Counted from the first letter of the stretch, positions 9,932 to 19,254 are shown. The stretch: DNA of 64,000 bases from Cystobacter fuscus (GCF_002305875.1 NZ_CP022098.1:9052001-9116000); one strand, 5' to 3'. The notes: a model not told the origin generated them from the letters alone. Program-made: numbers and translations.

Positions 9932-10846
9932 ATGAAATCCCTGGTCGCGTCAGCGTGCATCACCGCATTCCTGCTGCTGGGCTGTGGTGTGGGTCCTTCC
10001 AACACGGGCACGCCCCCGGATGACGCGGGCACGCCCCCCGCGGGAGACGGGGGAACCCAGCCGGTGGTGACCAAGAGCGCCAAGCGCGGAATCGCCTTCG
10101 ACTTCGCGACGCCCGAGGACATGGCGGCCGTCGCTCCCGGGGTGAGCTGGTGGTACAACTGGAGCGCCAGGCCCCACGCGAACATCCCCTCGGACTACCG
10201 GTCCCGCTACGGCATGGACTTCATCCCCATGCTGTGGAACGGCAACTTCGACGCCGCGAGCATCGAGTCCTTCCTCAAGGCCCATCCGGAGATCCAGTAC
10301 CTGCTGCTGCTCAACGAGCCCAACCTCAATGATCAGGCCAGGATGACGCCCCAGGACGCGGCGAAGCTGTGGCCCCGGTACGAGAGCGTCGCCGCGAACA
10401 CGGGAGTGAAGCTGGTGGGCCCCGCGATGAGCTGGGGAACCCTCGAGGGCTACTCGGATCCGGTGGTCTGGCTCGATGCCTTCTACGCGGCCTACCGCGG
10501 GGCGAACGGCAACCGCGACCCGCGCATCGATTACATCGCCTTCCACTGGTACGACTACGGGCTCGCGGGCCAGCTCGATCGGCTCAAGAAGTACGGCAAG
10601 CCCTTCTGGGTCACGGAGTTCGCCAACTGCCACAGCCAGAAGGATGGCGCGCAGATCGACTCGGTGGCCAAGCAGAAGGCCCAGATGGCGGAGATGGTCG
10701 CCGTCTGCGAGAGCCGCGAGGACGTGTTCCGCTACGCCTGGTTCACGGGCCGGTGGACGAATGACCCGTGCTTCGCGAGCCTGCTGGGCGCGCCGGGCAC
10801 CCTGACGGAGCTGGGCGCCCACTACCTCTCGCTCCCCTACCGCTGA
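9932..10846 (+). CDS. GH128-like glycoside hydrolase lipoprotein
   Basis: A 304-residue exported protein. Residues 1-18 form a lipoprotein signal with lipobox LLGC (Cys18), followed by a Pro/Gly/Asp-rich tether to about residue 46. The rest matches the Asl1-like glycosyl hydrolase catalytic domain (Glyco_hydro_cc, GH128), a TIM-barrel family with endo-beta-1,3-glucanase members. The two expected glutamates are Glu129 (LLLNEPN, acid/base) and Glu229 (FWVTEFAN, nucleophile). It is probably anchored to the membrane surface and cuts fungal or algal glucan, fitting a predatory or saprophytic lifestyle. It is transcribed divergently from the helicase and ends 6 bp from the convergent SDR gene. Substrate is inferred from the family. 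Confidence 0.85.
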   Translation: MKSLVASACITAFLLLGCGVGPSNTGTPPDDAGTPPAGDGGTQPVVTKSAKRGIAFDFATPEDMAAVAPGVSWWYNWSARPHANIPSDYRSRYGMDFIPMLWNGNFDAASIESFLKAHPEIQYLLLLNEPNLNDQARMTPQDAAKLWPRYESVAANTGVKLVGPAMSWGTLEGYSDPVVWLDAFYAAYRGANGNRDPRIDYIAFHWYDYGLAGQLDRLKKYGKPFWVTEFANCHSQKDGAQIDSVAKQKAQMAEMVAVCESREDVFRYAWFTGRWTNDPCFASLLGAPGTLTELGAHYLSLPYR

Positions 10847-10852
10847 CGCGCC

Positions 10853-12406
10853 TCACCACTCCGTGTGGCGGTAGTCCTTGAAGAAGTTGCCCCACACGTA
10901 CTGGCCGCTGTTCACCGAGGAGATGACCGGATCCACCACGCGCGCCGCGCCGTCGACGATGTCCAGCGGCGGCTGGAAATCCAACTCCCGCTGCTTGCGC
11001 TCGGCGAAGACCGCCGGGTCCTCGTCGGTGACCCAGCCGGTGTCCACCGCGTTCATGAAGATGCCGTCCTTGGCGTAGTCGGTCGCCGAGGTCAGCGTCA
11101 TCATGTTCAGCGCGGCCTTGGCCATGTTGGTGTGCGGGTGTTTGTCCGTCTTCGTCCCGCGCGAGAAGCTGCCCTCCATGGCGGAGACGTTCACGATGTG
11201 GCCGGGCGTGGAGCGCTCGCGCATCATCAGCGGCTTGAGCTTCCCACAGAGGATGAAGGGCGCCACCGCGTTCACCAGGTGCACCTCGAGCATCTCCGCC
11301 GTGGGCACCTCCGCGAGCCGCATCCGCCAGGAATTCATCCGCCGCAAATCCACCTGCTGGAGGTCCGCGTCCAGTCGGCCCTCGGGGAAGAGGGCGCGCG
11401 TGTCCCCCTCCTGCTCGAGGGCGTACGGCAGCAGGGACAGCGCGGCGGACGAGTGGATGCCGAGCGCGGGATCGGCGCTGCGCCACGTGGGCTCGAGCGC
11501 CTGGGCCCCCGCCCCCAGGACGGGACGCAGCTCGGCGACACACGCCTCATGTCCGGCGAGCAGCGGGCGCGCCTCCGCCGGGAGCTCGTCGACGGGGAGC
11601 AGCTCCCCCTGGAGCAGGTGCGCGTAGAAGCCGGGCGGGCGGCGCACCGTCTGCGCCGCGTTGTTGATGAGGATGTCCAGCCGGTGGTGCGTCCGCTCGA
11701 CGTGCCGCGCGAACAGCTCGACACTGGGAGCGTGGCGCAGATCCAACCCGTGCAGGTGCAGCCGGTGGGACCACTCCGCGAAGTCCGGCTCGCGCAGGTA
11801 GCGACGCGCCGCGTCCTTGGGGAATCGGGTGGTGGCGATCACCCGCGCCCCCGAGCGCAGCAACATCAACGACGCCTGATAGCCAATCTTCACGCGCGCC
11901 CCGGTGATGAGCGCCACCTGTCCGGACAGGGACGCGCGCTGGGTTCGCTTGGCGTAGTTGAAGTCCGCGCACGCCCCGCACATGGCGTCATAGAAGAAGT
12001 GCAGCTTGCGGAACTCCTCCTTGCACACGTAGCACTTGCGCGCGACCTCGAGCAGCCGCTCCGGCCCCTCCGAGGGCGGCGGCGGAAGCAGCGGCACCGT
12101 GAAGACGGCGCTCCGGCGCAGCGAGCGGATCTCCGTCCCCGCGCGCAGCTCCCGATCATGCTCGCGCTTCGTCTCCTTGCGCTCGCGCCGGAGCGCCTTG
12201 ACGAGCCGGGCCTTCGTGTCCCGGTCCGGGTGCACCACTTTGCCGGCGGCGGTCAGCAGCGCGACCCGCTCCGCCTCGGGGATGGCCTTGAGCAGGCGGC
12301 GATCCCCAGCCAACCGCTCGAGGAGTTGTGTGCACCGGAGCACCTCGTCCAGGGACGGGGCGGCGGGCACTTCAGCGGGGGGCGTCTGGGCGTCTGCATC
12401 CTTCAT
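10853..12406 (-). CDS. SDR-family oxidoreductase-like protein with Cys4 motif, catalytic Tyr replaced
   Basis: A 517-residue protein. The charged N-terminal region (1-120) is unrecognised. A C-x2-C...C-x2-C cluster (Cys125, 128, 143, 146) looks like a small zinc site. The Rossmann fold starts near 160, with the nucleotide loop TGARVKIGY (168-176) and an NNAAQT motif near 240. In the usual YxxxK position the sequence reads TNMAK, so the catalytic Tyr is a Thr while Lys is kept; Ser is present in VNVSAMEG. Longer insertions than in classical SDRs are seen. It may bind NAD(P) without classical dehydrogenase chemistry. Function is unknown. Confidence 0.8.
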   Translation of the reverse strand: MKDADAQTPPAEVPAAPSLDEVLRCTQLLERLAGDRRLLKAIPEAERVALLTAAGKVVHPDRDTKARLVKALRRERKETKREHDRELRAGTEIRSLRRSAVFTVPLLPPPPSEGPERLLEVARKCYVCKEEFRKLHFFYDAMCGACADFNYAKRTQRASLSGQVALITGARVKIGYQASLMLLRSGARVIATTRFPKDAARRYLREPDFAEWSHRLHLHGLDLRHAPSVELFARHVERTHHRLDILINNAAQTVRRPPGFYAHLLQGELLPVDELPAEARPLLAGHEACVAELRPVLGAGAQALEPTWRSADPALGIHSSAALSLLPYALEQEGDTRALFPEGRLDADLQQVDLRRMNSWRMRLAEVPTAEMLEVHLVNAVAPFILCGKLKPLMMRERSTPGHIVNVSAMEGSFSRGTKTDKHPHTNMAKAALNMMTLTSATDYAKDGIFMNAVDTGWVTDEDPAVFAERKQRELDFQPPLDIVDGAARVVDPVISSVNSGQYVWGNFFKDYRHTEW

Positions 12407-12560
12407 GCCCCGAGTCCATACCTTCCGCGGCGGGTCCCGGAAAGGACGGGGGAAGTCGCCCCAACGGGCAGTCAGTGGACAACCAGGCCCTGAAACGATG
12501 TGCTCGGCCAGTTGACGTATACCCTACATCAGCTCCCCCGCGTGAAATTGGCGCCCACTT

Positions 12561-13388
12561 ATGAAGATGCCCCCCACATCTTCCCGTGAATCGGGTCAAG
12601 CGGCCGTCGAGGCGGCGCTCATCATCCCCATGATGGTGTTCATGGTGCTGGGCATCATCCAGCTGGGCATGATGTATCAGGCGCGGCTGATGACGGAGTA
12701 CGCGGCCTACCGCTCCGCGCGGGCGGGAATCGTCAACCACGGACACTGTGAGTTGATGCGCAACGCGGCGTACTTCGCCGTGCTGCCCACGCTGGGGCCC
12801 AGGCCCTCGGGAGAGTCGGGCCGGGTCGACGACCTGGAAAGAGCAATCGCGGCCTACAAGGAGTACGCCGTCAAGGGAACGACCGACCCGGTGCTCTTCC
12901 ACAGCGGCACCAAGCTCGAGAAGGTGCGCGTGGAGGTGCTCAACCCCAGGAGGAGCCAGATCTCGGGTCTCTTCTCCACCTATGGCGATGCCATGATGTC
13001 GCAGGAGATCGACTACGACGACGTGCGCGACGACACCATCGTCCGCGCCAACCTGCTGACGGTGCGCATCACCTATTTCTACGAGATGCGCATCCCCTTC
13101 GCCAACTGGCTCATCCACGGCTGGTTCATGGGCTTCGATTCCCTGGACAAGCTCAGGGGCCTCCAGTTCGAGAACCAGCGTCTGGGAGGCGAAGCCTCTC
13201 ACCAGGCCCTGGAGAAGCTGGGTGCGAACAAGGGCAAGACGAACCGCCAGAAGGGTGACTACAAGCTCATCTCCAGCCTCGCCCTGGACAAGCGCAAGTA
13301 CATCATCCCCCTGAGCTCGAACTATTCCATGCGCATGCAGTCCAACATGATGCAGAAGCACGTCAGCCCCTGCGCGGTGGACGAATGA
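12561..13388 (+). CDS. TadE-like pilus/secretion protein
   Basis: A 275-residue pseudopilin-like protein and the first gene of a five-gene operon. The N-terminus carries the TadE signature ESGQAAVEAALIIPMMVFM, where Glu and a hydrophobic helix (about 14-40) form a type IV prepilin-like signal. A long extracytoplasmic region follows. TadE/TadF/TadG proteins are minor pilins of Flp (Tad) pili. No Tad ATPase, secretin or prepilin peptidase lies in the window, so the machinery must be elsewhere. The gene ends 13 bp before the next. Confidence 0.75.
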   Translation: MKMPPTSSRESGQAAVEAALIIPMMVFMVLGIIQLGMMYQARLMTEYAAYRSARAGIVNHGHCELMRNAAYFAVLPTLGPRPSGESGRVDDLERAIAAYKEYAVKGTTDPVLFHSGTKLEKVRVEVLNPRRSQISGLFSTYGDAMMSQEIDYDDVRDDTIVRANLLTVRITYFYEMRIPFANWLIHGWFMGFDSLDKLRGLQFENQRLGGEASHQALEKLGANKGKTNRQKGDYKLISSLALDKRKYIIPLSSNYSMRMQSNMMQKHVSPCAVDE

Positions 13389-13401
13389 CGAGGAGCCCCT
13401 G

Positions 13402-14901
13402 ATGTTCCGTCTGATTCGCAAGATGCGCCGCGACGAGCGCGGACAGGCCATGATCATCGGCGCGATCGCCATGCTCATCCTGGCCGTCATGGTGATGACC
13501 TCGGTGAGCATCGGTCACGGGGTCTACTCGAAGATCAAGGCGCAGGACGCCGCGGACGCCCAGTCCTATTCCATCGCCGTCACCCAGGCGCGGACCTATA
13601 ACTTCCTGGCCTACACCAACCGCGCGATGGTGGTGCACTACTCGGCCATGCTCACGCTGATGTCCTACGTGAGCCATGCCCTCTACCTGCAGAAGACGGT
13701 GGGCACCGCCGCGAAGTACCTCAAGTACATCCCCGCGATCGGCGCCATCTTCGCGGCCATCGAGCAAGCCATCGATGCCTGGGTCAAGATCGTGGACATC
13801 CTGACCCAGGCGATCATCCCCGTCCTGACCTTCGTCAACATAGGGTTATGGCTGGCCCAGGAGGCGCTGCTGATGTCCACGTACATGAACATCTACAACG
13901 CGCAAGCAAGCGAGCCATTCACGGGGACGGATCCCAAGGCCAAATACGGCTTCTTCACGGGGGGCCAGGGCGGCCAGCTCGGACAGGATCTCTTCGACAT
14001 CATGAAGGAGACCAACGCGACCAACTTCCTCCACGTGTTGGATGACGGCCCGAGCTCGAATGCCCCTTCCGCCATTGGGGACACCGGGCTGAAAGATCGC
14101 AAGAAGCTGCTGAGCAACAGCAACACGTTGAGCGATCCCAACATGGCGAAGTACCGCCTGCTCATGGGCAACATCGCCAACGGCGTGCGCAAGAAGTGGA
14201 CCGCCGAGGGCGAGGGGCCCCTGCTGATTGGCCGCCGATGGAGCATCAACATCTGCCTCGGTATCGGGATCAACATCAACAAGGTGGCGGACTCGCAGAT
14301 CAAGAGCTTCGTCTCGGAGGAGCGCAGGGACGAGCTCTTCGCCTCGGACGACATCCGCATGCGGGTGCTGGCCCCTTGCTTCGGCCCCTTCCGCAAGACC
14401 ATCTTCAAATTCGATTACCGGGTCCGCGTCGCGGCGAACAAGGACGGGGGCTTCCATGAGGCGAACGGCTCGAAGTCAAACGATCATCATACGTGGCAGG
14501 GCATCACGCCCTTCATCCTCGCCGATCCGAGCTACTACTCTCCGTGGACCTACCACTTCGGCTACCCGTGCAACGTGGTGTTCGCCAGCAAGGAAGTGAT
14601 CGAGGCGCGCAAGGTCTTCCAGCTCAAGACGAAGTTCATGGGGGGGGAGCTCGACATGACCCAGAAGGAGACGGGTGACCAGATCTTCGCCGACATGACG
14701 GGCGGCATGCTCGCCATGTCGGTGGGACGCGCCCTCTATCATCGCCCTGGCGACTGGAAGGAGGAGCCCAACTTCTACAATCCCCTGTGGACGGCCCGCC
14801 TCGCGCCGATCAGCACGCACTGGGAAAAGCAGCTCGTGGACGCAATGGTGGGAGTCATGGACGACTGGGACACCATCCAGCGCTCGTCGCTCAACTACTG
14901 A
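13402..14901 (+). CDS. TadG-like protein (Flp pilus-assembly N-terminal domain)
   Basis: A 499-residue protein with a GAGGAG ribosome site before ATG 13402. The N-terminus (DERGQAMIIGAIAMLILAVM) is the TadG-like prepilin helix, followed by the conserved segment DAADAQSYSIAVTQARTYNFLAYTNRA. Another hydrophobic stretch lies near 110-150. The rest is extracytoplasmic and unrecognised. Its stop overlaps a possible start of the next gene by one base (TGATG), so the operon is tightly coupled. It probably anchors or caps a pilus-like structure, inferred from the family. Confidence 0.72.
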   Translation: MFRLIRKMRRDERGQAMIIGAIAMLILAVMVMTSVSIGHGVYSKIKAQDAADAQSYSIAVTQARTYNFLAYTNRAMVVHYSAMLTLMSYVSHALYLQKTVGTAAKYLKYIPAIGAIFAAIEQAIDAWVKIVDILTQAIIPVLTFVNIGLWLAQEALLMSTYMNIYNAQASEPFTGTDPKAKYGFFTGGQGGQLGQDLFDIMKETNATNFLHVLDDGPSSNAPSAIGDTGLKDRKKLLSNSNTLSDPNMAKYRLLMGNIANGVRKKWTAEGEGPLLIGRRWSINICLGIGININKVADSQIKSFVSEERRDELFASDDIRMRVLAPCFGPFRKTIFKFDYRVRVAANKDGGFHEANGSKSNDHHTWQGITPFILADPSYYSPWTYHFGYPCNVVFASKEVIEARKVFQLKTKFMGGELDMTQKETGDQIFADMTGGMLAMSVGRALYHRPGDWKEEPNFYNPLWTARLAPISTHWEKQLVDAMVGVMDDWDTIQRSSLNY

Positions 14902-14915
14902 TGGAGACCCGGGCC

Positions 14916-16091
14916 ATGAACCATCCCCTTGCCCACCCCCGCGCGAACCTCCGGGCGCGCCGCCTCCCGGCCCGCCGGGGCAGCTCGACGGTCGAGTTCG
15001 CCATCATGGCGCCACTGCTCGTGGTGCTCGTGCTGTGGTCCAACTACTTCTGGGAAGTCCTCCGGGTGCGCATCAAGGTCGCCGAGGCGGCGCGCTTCAT
15101 CGCCTTCGAGCGCACGGCGCGCAAGGACCTGGGGCAGATCACCGCCGAGGCCCAGAGCCGCTATCAGGATCTCAATGGCTCGGACTCGGGCGTGGCGCTC
15201 GGCTCGGGCTTCCGCAACAAGCTCACCCTCTCCTTTTCCGCCAGTGACAAACCCGCGCCGGTCACGGGCTCGATGTCGGGCATCGGCTCGAGCGCGGGGG
15301 TGGGCGGAATGCTCGGCATGGTCACCTCCCTGGTGGGCAGTTCCGTGGAGGGCATCGTCGGCCAGATGGGCTTCGACCCGTCGAAGGGCGCGGTCCAGAG
15401 CACGGTGACGGCCCGGATGGAGAACAGGATCATCCCGGAGCGGATCGGCCAGTACATCACCGGCTTCTCCGACAACAAGCTGAACGTGGGCTTCACCGAG
15501 TCCGTCTACGTGTACCACGACACCTGGCGCGCCTGGCAGCCAGGAGACAACCCGAAGAACAACCAGGGCGTCGTGGAGAGCCGGGTGCGCGAGCGGGTGC
15601 AGAAGGTGGCCTATATGGGATTGCTCGGCAGTGCCGCGGGCTCGGCACTGAGCGCCATCGGCACGGTGCTCAGCCTGTTCAAGCTCGAGTATCCCTTCAA
15701 CAACGATTTCATCAACAAGGCGGTCCTCGTGCGGAAGGTGCCCGACAGCGGCTACTTCTCCGCGCCGTCGCCAGCGGGCAATCGGCCCACGCGCACCGTG
15801 CCAGGAGACGTGCTCCAGGCGGCCTATTGGGAGTCGGACGACCAGGCCTGCTTCAACAGCTGCGAGCCCGACGAGATCAAGAACAAGCGGGGCGTCAAGA
15901 ACGGCGGGGGTCGTGACGACAACTGGCCGATGCGCGCCTATAACTGCCGGGGTCCTTTCTTCCAGGGCGCTTCCAAGTCGGACGAGCCGGAGTCGGTGTA
16001 CTCGCAGGTCGGTAACTTGAGCCTGTCCCAGAGCTACTTCCGCTACGACGGAAACGCGTGCGCCGAGGATCCGAACGCGAGCACTCACTGA
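14916..16091 (+). CDS. TadE-like pilus/secretion protein
   Basis: A 391-residue protein. The N-terminal signature RRGSSTVEFAIMAPLLVVLVL is again the TadE type, with Glu within the helix, followed by RIKVAEAARFIAFERTARKDL. The extracytoplasmic body is Gly/Ser-rich near 95-150 and has Cys residues in its last third. Start ATG 14916 has GGAG nine bases upstream; an in-frame ATG at 14901 overlapping the previous stop is an alternative. It is the third pilin-like gene in the operon. Confidence 0.72.
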   Translation: MNHPLAHPRANLRARRLPARRGSSTVEFAIMAPLLVVLVLWSNYFWEVLRVRIKVAEAARFIAFERTARKDLGQITAEAQSRYQDLNGSDSGVALGSGFRNKLTLSFSASDKPAPVTGSMSGIGSSAGVGGMLGMVTSLVGSSVEGIVGQMGFDPSKGAVQSTVTARMENRIIPERIGQYITGFSDNKLNVGFTESVYVYHDTWRAWQPGDNPKNNQGVVESRVRERVQKVAYMGLLGSAAGSALSAIGTVLSLFKLEYPFNNDFINKAVLVRKVPDSGYFSAPSPAGNRPTRTVPGDVLQAAYWESDDQACFNSCEPDEIKNKRGVKNGGGRDDNWPMRAYNCRGPFFQGASKSDEPESVYSQVGNLSLSQSYFRYDGNACAEDPNASTH

Positions 16092-16141
16092 AGCGCGGGT
16101 GAGGGTGGGCCAGGACGGCACGGCATGCGGGGAACGAGGCG

Positions 16142-16999
16142 ATGAAGTTGTCGGACAAGACAGGCAAGGTGCCGAGGGCCCTCGGGCTGGTGGGCGTGCT
16201 CGCGCTCATCGCCACGGTGATGTGGATGCCCGAGGCGCCCCCCGAGCCCGAAGCCGAGGCGCCAGAGCCCTCCCCCGCCCCGCGGCAGGAGATGCCCGCG
16301 CCACCGCCTCCAACCCCCTCGGGCACCGTGCAGCGCCTGCGCCGGCTCATTCCGGTCTTCCCCGGAGCCCAGTTGACGCCCATGGGCCAGTTGCAGGCCA
16401 ATGGCAACCCGATGGAGATGGGCTTCTTCGAGGTGAAGACCTCCGCCCGCGAGGTGATGGACTTCTACATCCAGCAGTTCGAGCAACGAGGCCGTCAGGT
16501 CGTCGAACAGCCGGATGGCTCCGGGGGCGGAGCAGTCAACTACTACGACGAGAAGCTGGGAGCGCTCGTCACCGTCAACGTGATGGCCGGAGGCACGCAG
16601 GTGTCCCCGCGAACGCGGGTCTTCCCGGCCATCATCGAGGCCCCCGAGGGCATCCACCTCAAGGCCGAGCCCCCCACGGTGCTGCCCCAGCCCAATGGCC
16701 TGGTGACGGTGCTGCGCGTGGATGATCAGAACCCGGGCCCGGCGAAGGACAGCTCCACGCTCACGCAGATCGCCCGGGGCTCGCCCCGGGAACTCGCCGA
16801 CTTCTACCGCAAGGAGATGGCCGAGCGCGGCTACTCCGCCGTGGGGGGACGCAGCGACAAGGACGTGGAGGTGCTCGACTTCGAGCGGCGGGGGGAACGG
16901 GTGTCCCTGACCCTCTCCGCCATGCGCACGAAGGAAGGCAACCCCGAGACCATCATCGCCGTGGTGATGGAGACGAAGCAGAAGGAGGTCAGACCATGA
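16142..16999 (+). CDS. Membrane-anchored protein with an internal duplication
   Basis: A 285-residue protein of unknown function within the Tad-like operon. A single N-terminal membrane segment (about 13-30) is followed by a Pro/Glu-rich linker (31-60). Two related halves of roughly 85 residues follow: the first contains SAREVMDFYIQQFEQRGRQV, the second SPRELADFYRKEMAERGYSA, and both end in a strand-rich LxVxxM...TxxxPxII-like segment. The duplicated fold is therefore read from the sequence. It is exported or periplasmic. Its stop overlaps the next start in ATGA, indicating coupling to the small pilin-like gene. Confidence 0.7.
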   Translation: MKLSDKTGKVPRALGLVGVLALIATVMWMPEAPPEPEAEAPEPSPAPRQEMPAPPPPTPSGTVQRLRRLIPVFPGAQLTPMGQLQANGNPMEMGFFEVKTSAREVMDFYIQQFEQRGRQVVEQPDGSGGGAVNYYDEKLGALVTVNVMAGGTQVSPRTRVFPAIIEAPEGIHLKAEPPTVLPQPNGLVTVLRVDDQNPGPAKDSSTLTQIARGSPRELADFYRKEMAERGYSAVGGRSDKDVEVLDFERRGERVSLTLSAMRTKEGNPETIIAVVMETKQKEVRP

Positions 17000-17181
17000 A
17001 GAGGCTGACGACCCGTCGGGCCCGGCGCGACCGTGGCCAGCAGCTCACGGAGTTCACGTTGCTGTCCGCCGCGCTGCTGGTGATGGGGGGCGGGCTCATG
17101 CACTTCGCTCCCGACATGCTCGACGTCATCACCATCTACATCCGCGGCTTCTACGTCATCCTCGGCTTTCCGCTCGGCTGA
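16996..17181 (+). CDS. Small Flp/TadE-like membrane protein
   Basis: A 61-residue protein overlapping the previous gene by four bases (ATGA). A basic N-terminus precedes RGQQLTEFTLLSAALLVMGG, the same Gly-Gln-x3-Glu prepilin-like pattern seen in the larger operon members, then a second hydrophobic stretch. Its size is close to a Flp pilin, so it could be the major subunit or a minor pilin. This is inferred from pattern and context only. Confidence 0.6.
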   Translation: MKRLTTRRARRDRGQQLTEFTLLSAALLVMGGGLMHFAPDMLDVITIYIRGFYVILGFPLG

Positions 17182-17186
17182 TGCCC

Positions 17187-17202
17187 GGGCTCGCGCGAGC
17201 CC
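17187..17202. terminator. GC hairpin between convergent genes
   Basis: GGGCTCGCGCGAGCCC is a perfect 16-bp palindrome in the 26-bp gap between the Tad-like operon and the convergent gene at 17208. It lacks a T-tract, so it is only a candidate terminator. Confidence 0.4.
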
Positions 17203-17207
17203 CCCGC

Positions 17208-17912
17208 TCACTCCTCGGGCAGGCGGGGAATGACGACGGGCACCGACTTGAGCTCCGGGCGGGCCCCCGTGCCCGACTTGCGCGCCACCCAGGTGGCTCC
17301 ATCACCGCCGCGCACGGACTCCACGCCGAAGAGCGGCACCTTGTCCGACAGCACCGCCTCCGCGGCGCGGCCGTCCTCCAACCGCCAGGTGCGCCGCACC
17401 GCCTTGCCCGCGAAGGGGCCCGACTTCACCGGCGCCTCCGTCTCCGGACCCGGCCGCCCGCGCAGTTCCGGGCTGTCCACGGGGAGATCCACGGGGATGG
17501 AGATGGGCGCGTGGGGCTCCAGCGAGAGCGCCAGCCGGTCCACCGTCGGACGCGCCTCGCCGATGAGCCACAGCACCACCAGCGAGCGTGGCTTCACGTC
17601 CAGGTACTCGAACTCGACCTGGAACAGGGGCCCGTCCTTGCGCTCGGTCCGACCCACCACCGCGGCCCGCACCCGCACCTTGCCCTCCTTCGTGGTGACG
17701 TCGTATTCGACGAAGGAGCCCACCTCGGGGCGGAACTTCCCGTAGAGCAGCGGCAAGGGCACCAGCGTGCGCGCCTCCTCCAGGCGCGAGGCGGCGACGG
17801 TGGGCGTGCCCGCGTCGAGGGGCGTGCCGGCATCGGGGAGCGGGCCCGCGGGCGCTCCGGGGCCAAGCTGGAGCGTGAGGGCGAGGACGGAGGCGGACAG
17901 GGCAGGGAGCAT
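17208..17912 (-). CDS. Exported protein, paralogue of its divergent neighbour
   Basis: A 234-residue protein with a hydrophobic N-terminal signal (about 1-20) and an Ala/Pro/Gly/Asp-rich linker. The core has GSFVEYDVTTKEGKVRVRAAVVGR...GPLFQVEFEY, which aligns in pattern with GWARYTAQSSDGATEIVFKVGMF...GQWYILEMDA of the divergent gene at 17978. The two are probably distant paralogues of a beta-rich envelope family. The intergenic gap is 65 bp. No function is recognised. Confidence 0.65.
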   Translation of the reverse strand: MLPALSASVLALTLQLGPGAPAGPLPDAGTPLDAGTPTVAASRLEEARTLVPLPLLYGKFRPEVGSFVEYDVTTKEGKVRVRAAVVGRTERKDGPLFQVEFEYLDVKPRSLVVLWLIGEARPTVDRLALSLEPHAPISIPVDLPVDSPELRGRPGPETEAPVKSGPFAGKAVRRTWRLEDGRAAEAVLSDKVPLFGVESVRGGDGATWVARKSGTGARPELKSVPVVIPRLPEE

Positions 17913-17977
17913 GCCGGGTACTATCCGGCCCCATCATGGACGGCGACAAGCCGCCCGACATCGAAACAGGAGGAAGC

Positions 17978-18631
17978 ATGAGCCGGATCTGGGCAGTCAT
18001 CCTGACACTGTGGTTCACCGCCATGCCCACCGCGTCCGCGCAGGGGGACATGTTCGGGCTGCCCCTCGTGCCCCAGAGGAATGGGTGGGCACGCTACACC
18101 GCCCAGTCCTCCGACGGGGCCACGGAGATCGTCTTCAAGGTGGGCATGTTCGGCACGCACAAGGGCAGGAGGGGACAGTGGTACATCCTCGAGATGGACG
18201 CGCCGGGCATGGGGCGCATCGCCCTCCACTTCCTGGTGGCCGGGGAGAAGTTCTCACCCGAGAACCTGCTCCTGATGCGCTCGTACATCCCGGGCCGGGA
18301 GACCCAGGAGCAAGAGCCCCCCAGGGACACCGAGGGCGTGTCCCCCCCGATCAAGGTCCTGCGCAAGCACCCCGAGACGGTGGCCGGGCGGCAACTCGAG
18401 GTGACGGAGTATCTCATCGGCGACAAGCTCAAGGCGGGCTGGTCTCCCTCCGTCCCCGGGCTCGGGATGACCTACCTCAACGGAGACAGTCCGCTGCGGC
18501 TCGTGGCGTTCGGCGTGGGAGGAGATCCATGGAAGGACTCGGGCTCCGGGCGTCCCCAGGGGCCTGAAGCCGAGAAGGGCAAGGAGAAGGAGAAGGAGAA
18601 GGACAAGGGCAAGGAGAAGGACAAGAAGTAG
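17978..18631 (+). CDS. Exported protein with Lys/Glu repeat tail
   Basis: A 217-residue protein. ATG 17978 follows a near-perfect AGGAGGAA ribosome site. A signal peptide ends at about Ala21 (TASAQG). The core resembles the protein encoded at 17208. The C-terminal 25 residues are a low-complexity Lys/Glu/Asp/Gly tail built from KEKEKEKDKGKEK-like units, encoded by AAGGAG-type repeats prone to slippage. It is probably periplasmic. Function is unknown. Confidence 0.72.
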   Translation: MSRIWAVILTLWFTAMPTASAQGDMFGLPLVPQRNGWARYTAQSSDGATEIVFKVGMFGTHKGRRGQWYILEMDAPGMGRIALHFLVAGEKFSPENLLLMRSYIPGRETQEQEPPRDTEGVSPPIKVLRKHPETVAGRQLEVTEYLIGDKLKAGWSPSVPGLGMTYLNGDSPLRLVAFGVGGDPWKDSGSGRPQGPEAEKGKEKEKEKDKGKEKDKK

Positions 18632-18636
18632 GGCGT

Positions 18637-19254
18637 TCAGCCCCGAGGGGCCTTCGCGGACAGCCCGGCGCGCACAAGCACCTTGCGCAGCGCCTCGGAG
18701 TCCAGGTCCACCAGGCGCGTGTGGATGTGGAGCTGATCGCCCCGCCCCGCCCGCAGCAGCGTGCGCGGAGGCTCGTCCTGGGTGCGCCGCAGCTCGAACC
18801 ACTCCAGCTCGGAGAAGCGGGTGCGCTTGCCCAGCTGGTCCACGAAGCCCTCGGAGGACAGCAGCAGCGCGGGCACCAGGTGAAGGCCCACCCCCATCAG
18901 CCACGCGCTCAGCAGCAGGCAGAAGGCGCCCAGCGCGGGCCGCGTCCCGGTGGCCAGCACCTGCACCCCGATGAGCACCAGCACCGCCATCGCCCCCATC
19001 ACCTGGAGATAGGTCTCGGAGGAGGCCCGGGACGCGAGCACCACGACCGCGCGGGCGCGCAGCAGGGAGACCAGGGCCACCAGGGACAGGAGGGCCACGC
19101 CCCCGGCCGCCACGGCCACGGCCAGCTCCAGCGCCGCCTGTCGGCCCACGAGCGCGCGGGACTCGCGCACGAGCCAGACCGCGCTCCCGAGAAACACCCC
19201 CAGCGCCAGGGCATGGAAGGCGACCGCGCGAGTGGGAAACGACGGGACACGCAT
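18637..19254 (-). CDS. Four-helix integral membrane protein
   Basis: A 205-residue protein with about four hydrophobic helices in the first 135 residues (near 8-30, 40-65, 80-100, 105-128). A cytoplasmic tail contains WFELRRTQDEPPRTLLRAGRGD. ATG 19254 is preferred because an upstream in-frame start would overlap the divergent glucosidase gene. No family is recognised. It converges with the gene ending at 18631, five bases away. Confidence 0.65.
   Translation of the reverse strand: MRVPSFPTRAVAFHALALGVFLGSAVWLVRESRALVGRQAALELAVAVAAGGVALLSLVALVSLLRARAVVVLASRASSETYLQVMGAMAVLVLIGVQVLATGTRPALGAFCLLLSAWLMGVGLHLVPALLLSSEGFVDQLGKRTRFSELEWFELRRTQDEPPRTLLRAGRGDQLHIHTRLVDLDSEALRKVLVRAGLSAKAPRG

Noticed and set aside
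12500-12540. TTGACG as a -35 box before the Tad-like operon
   Set aside because: No matching -10 element at a suitable distance was found.
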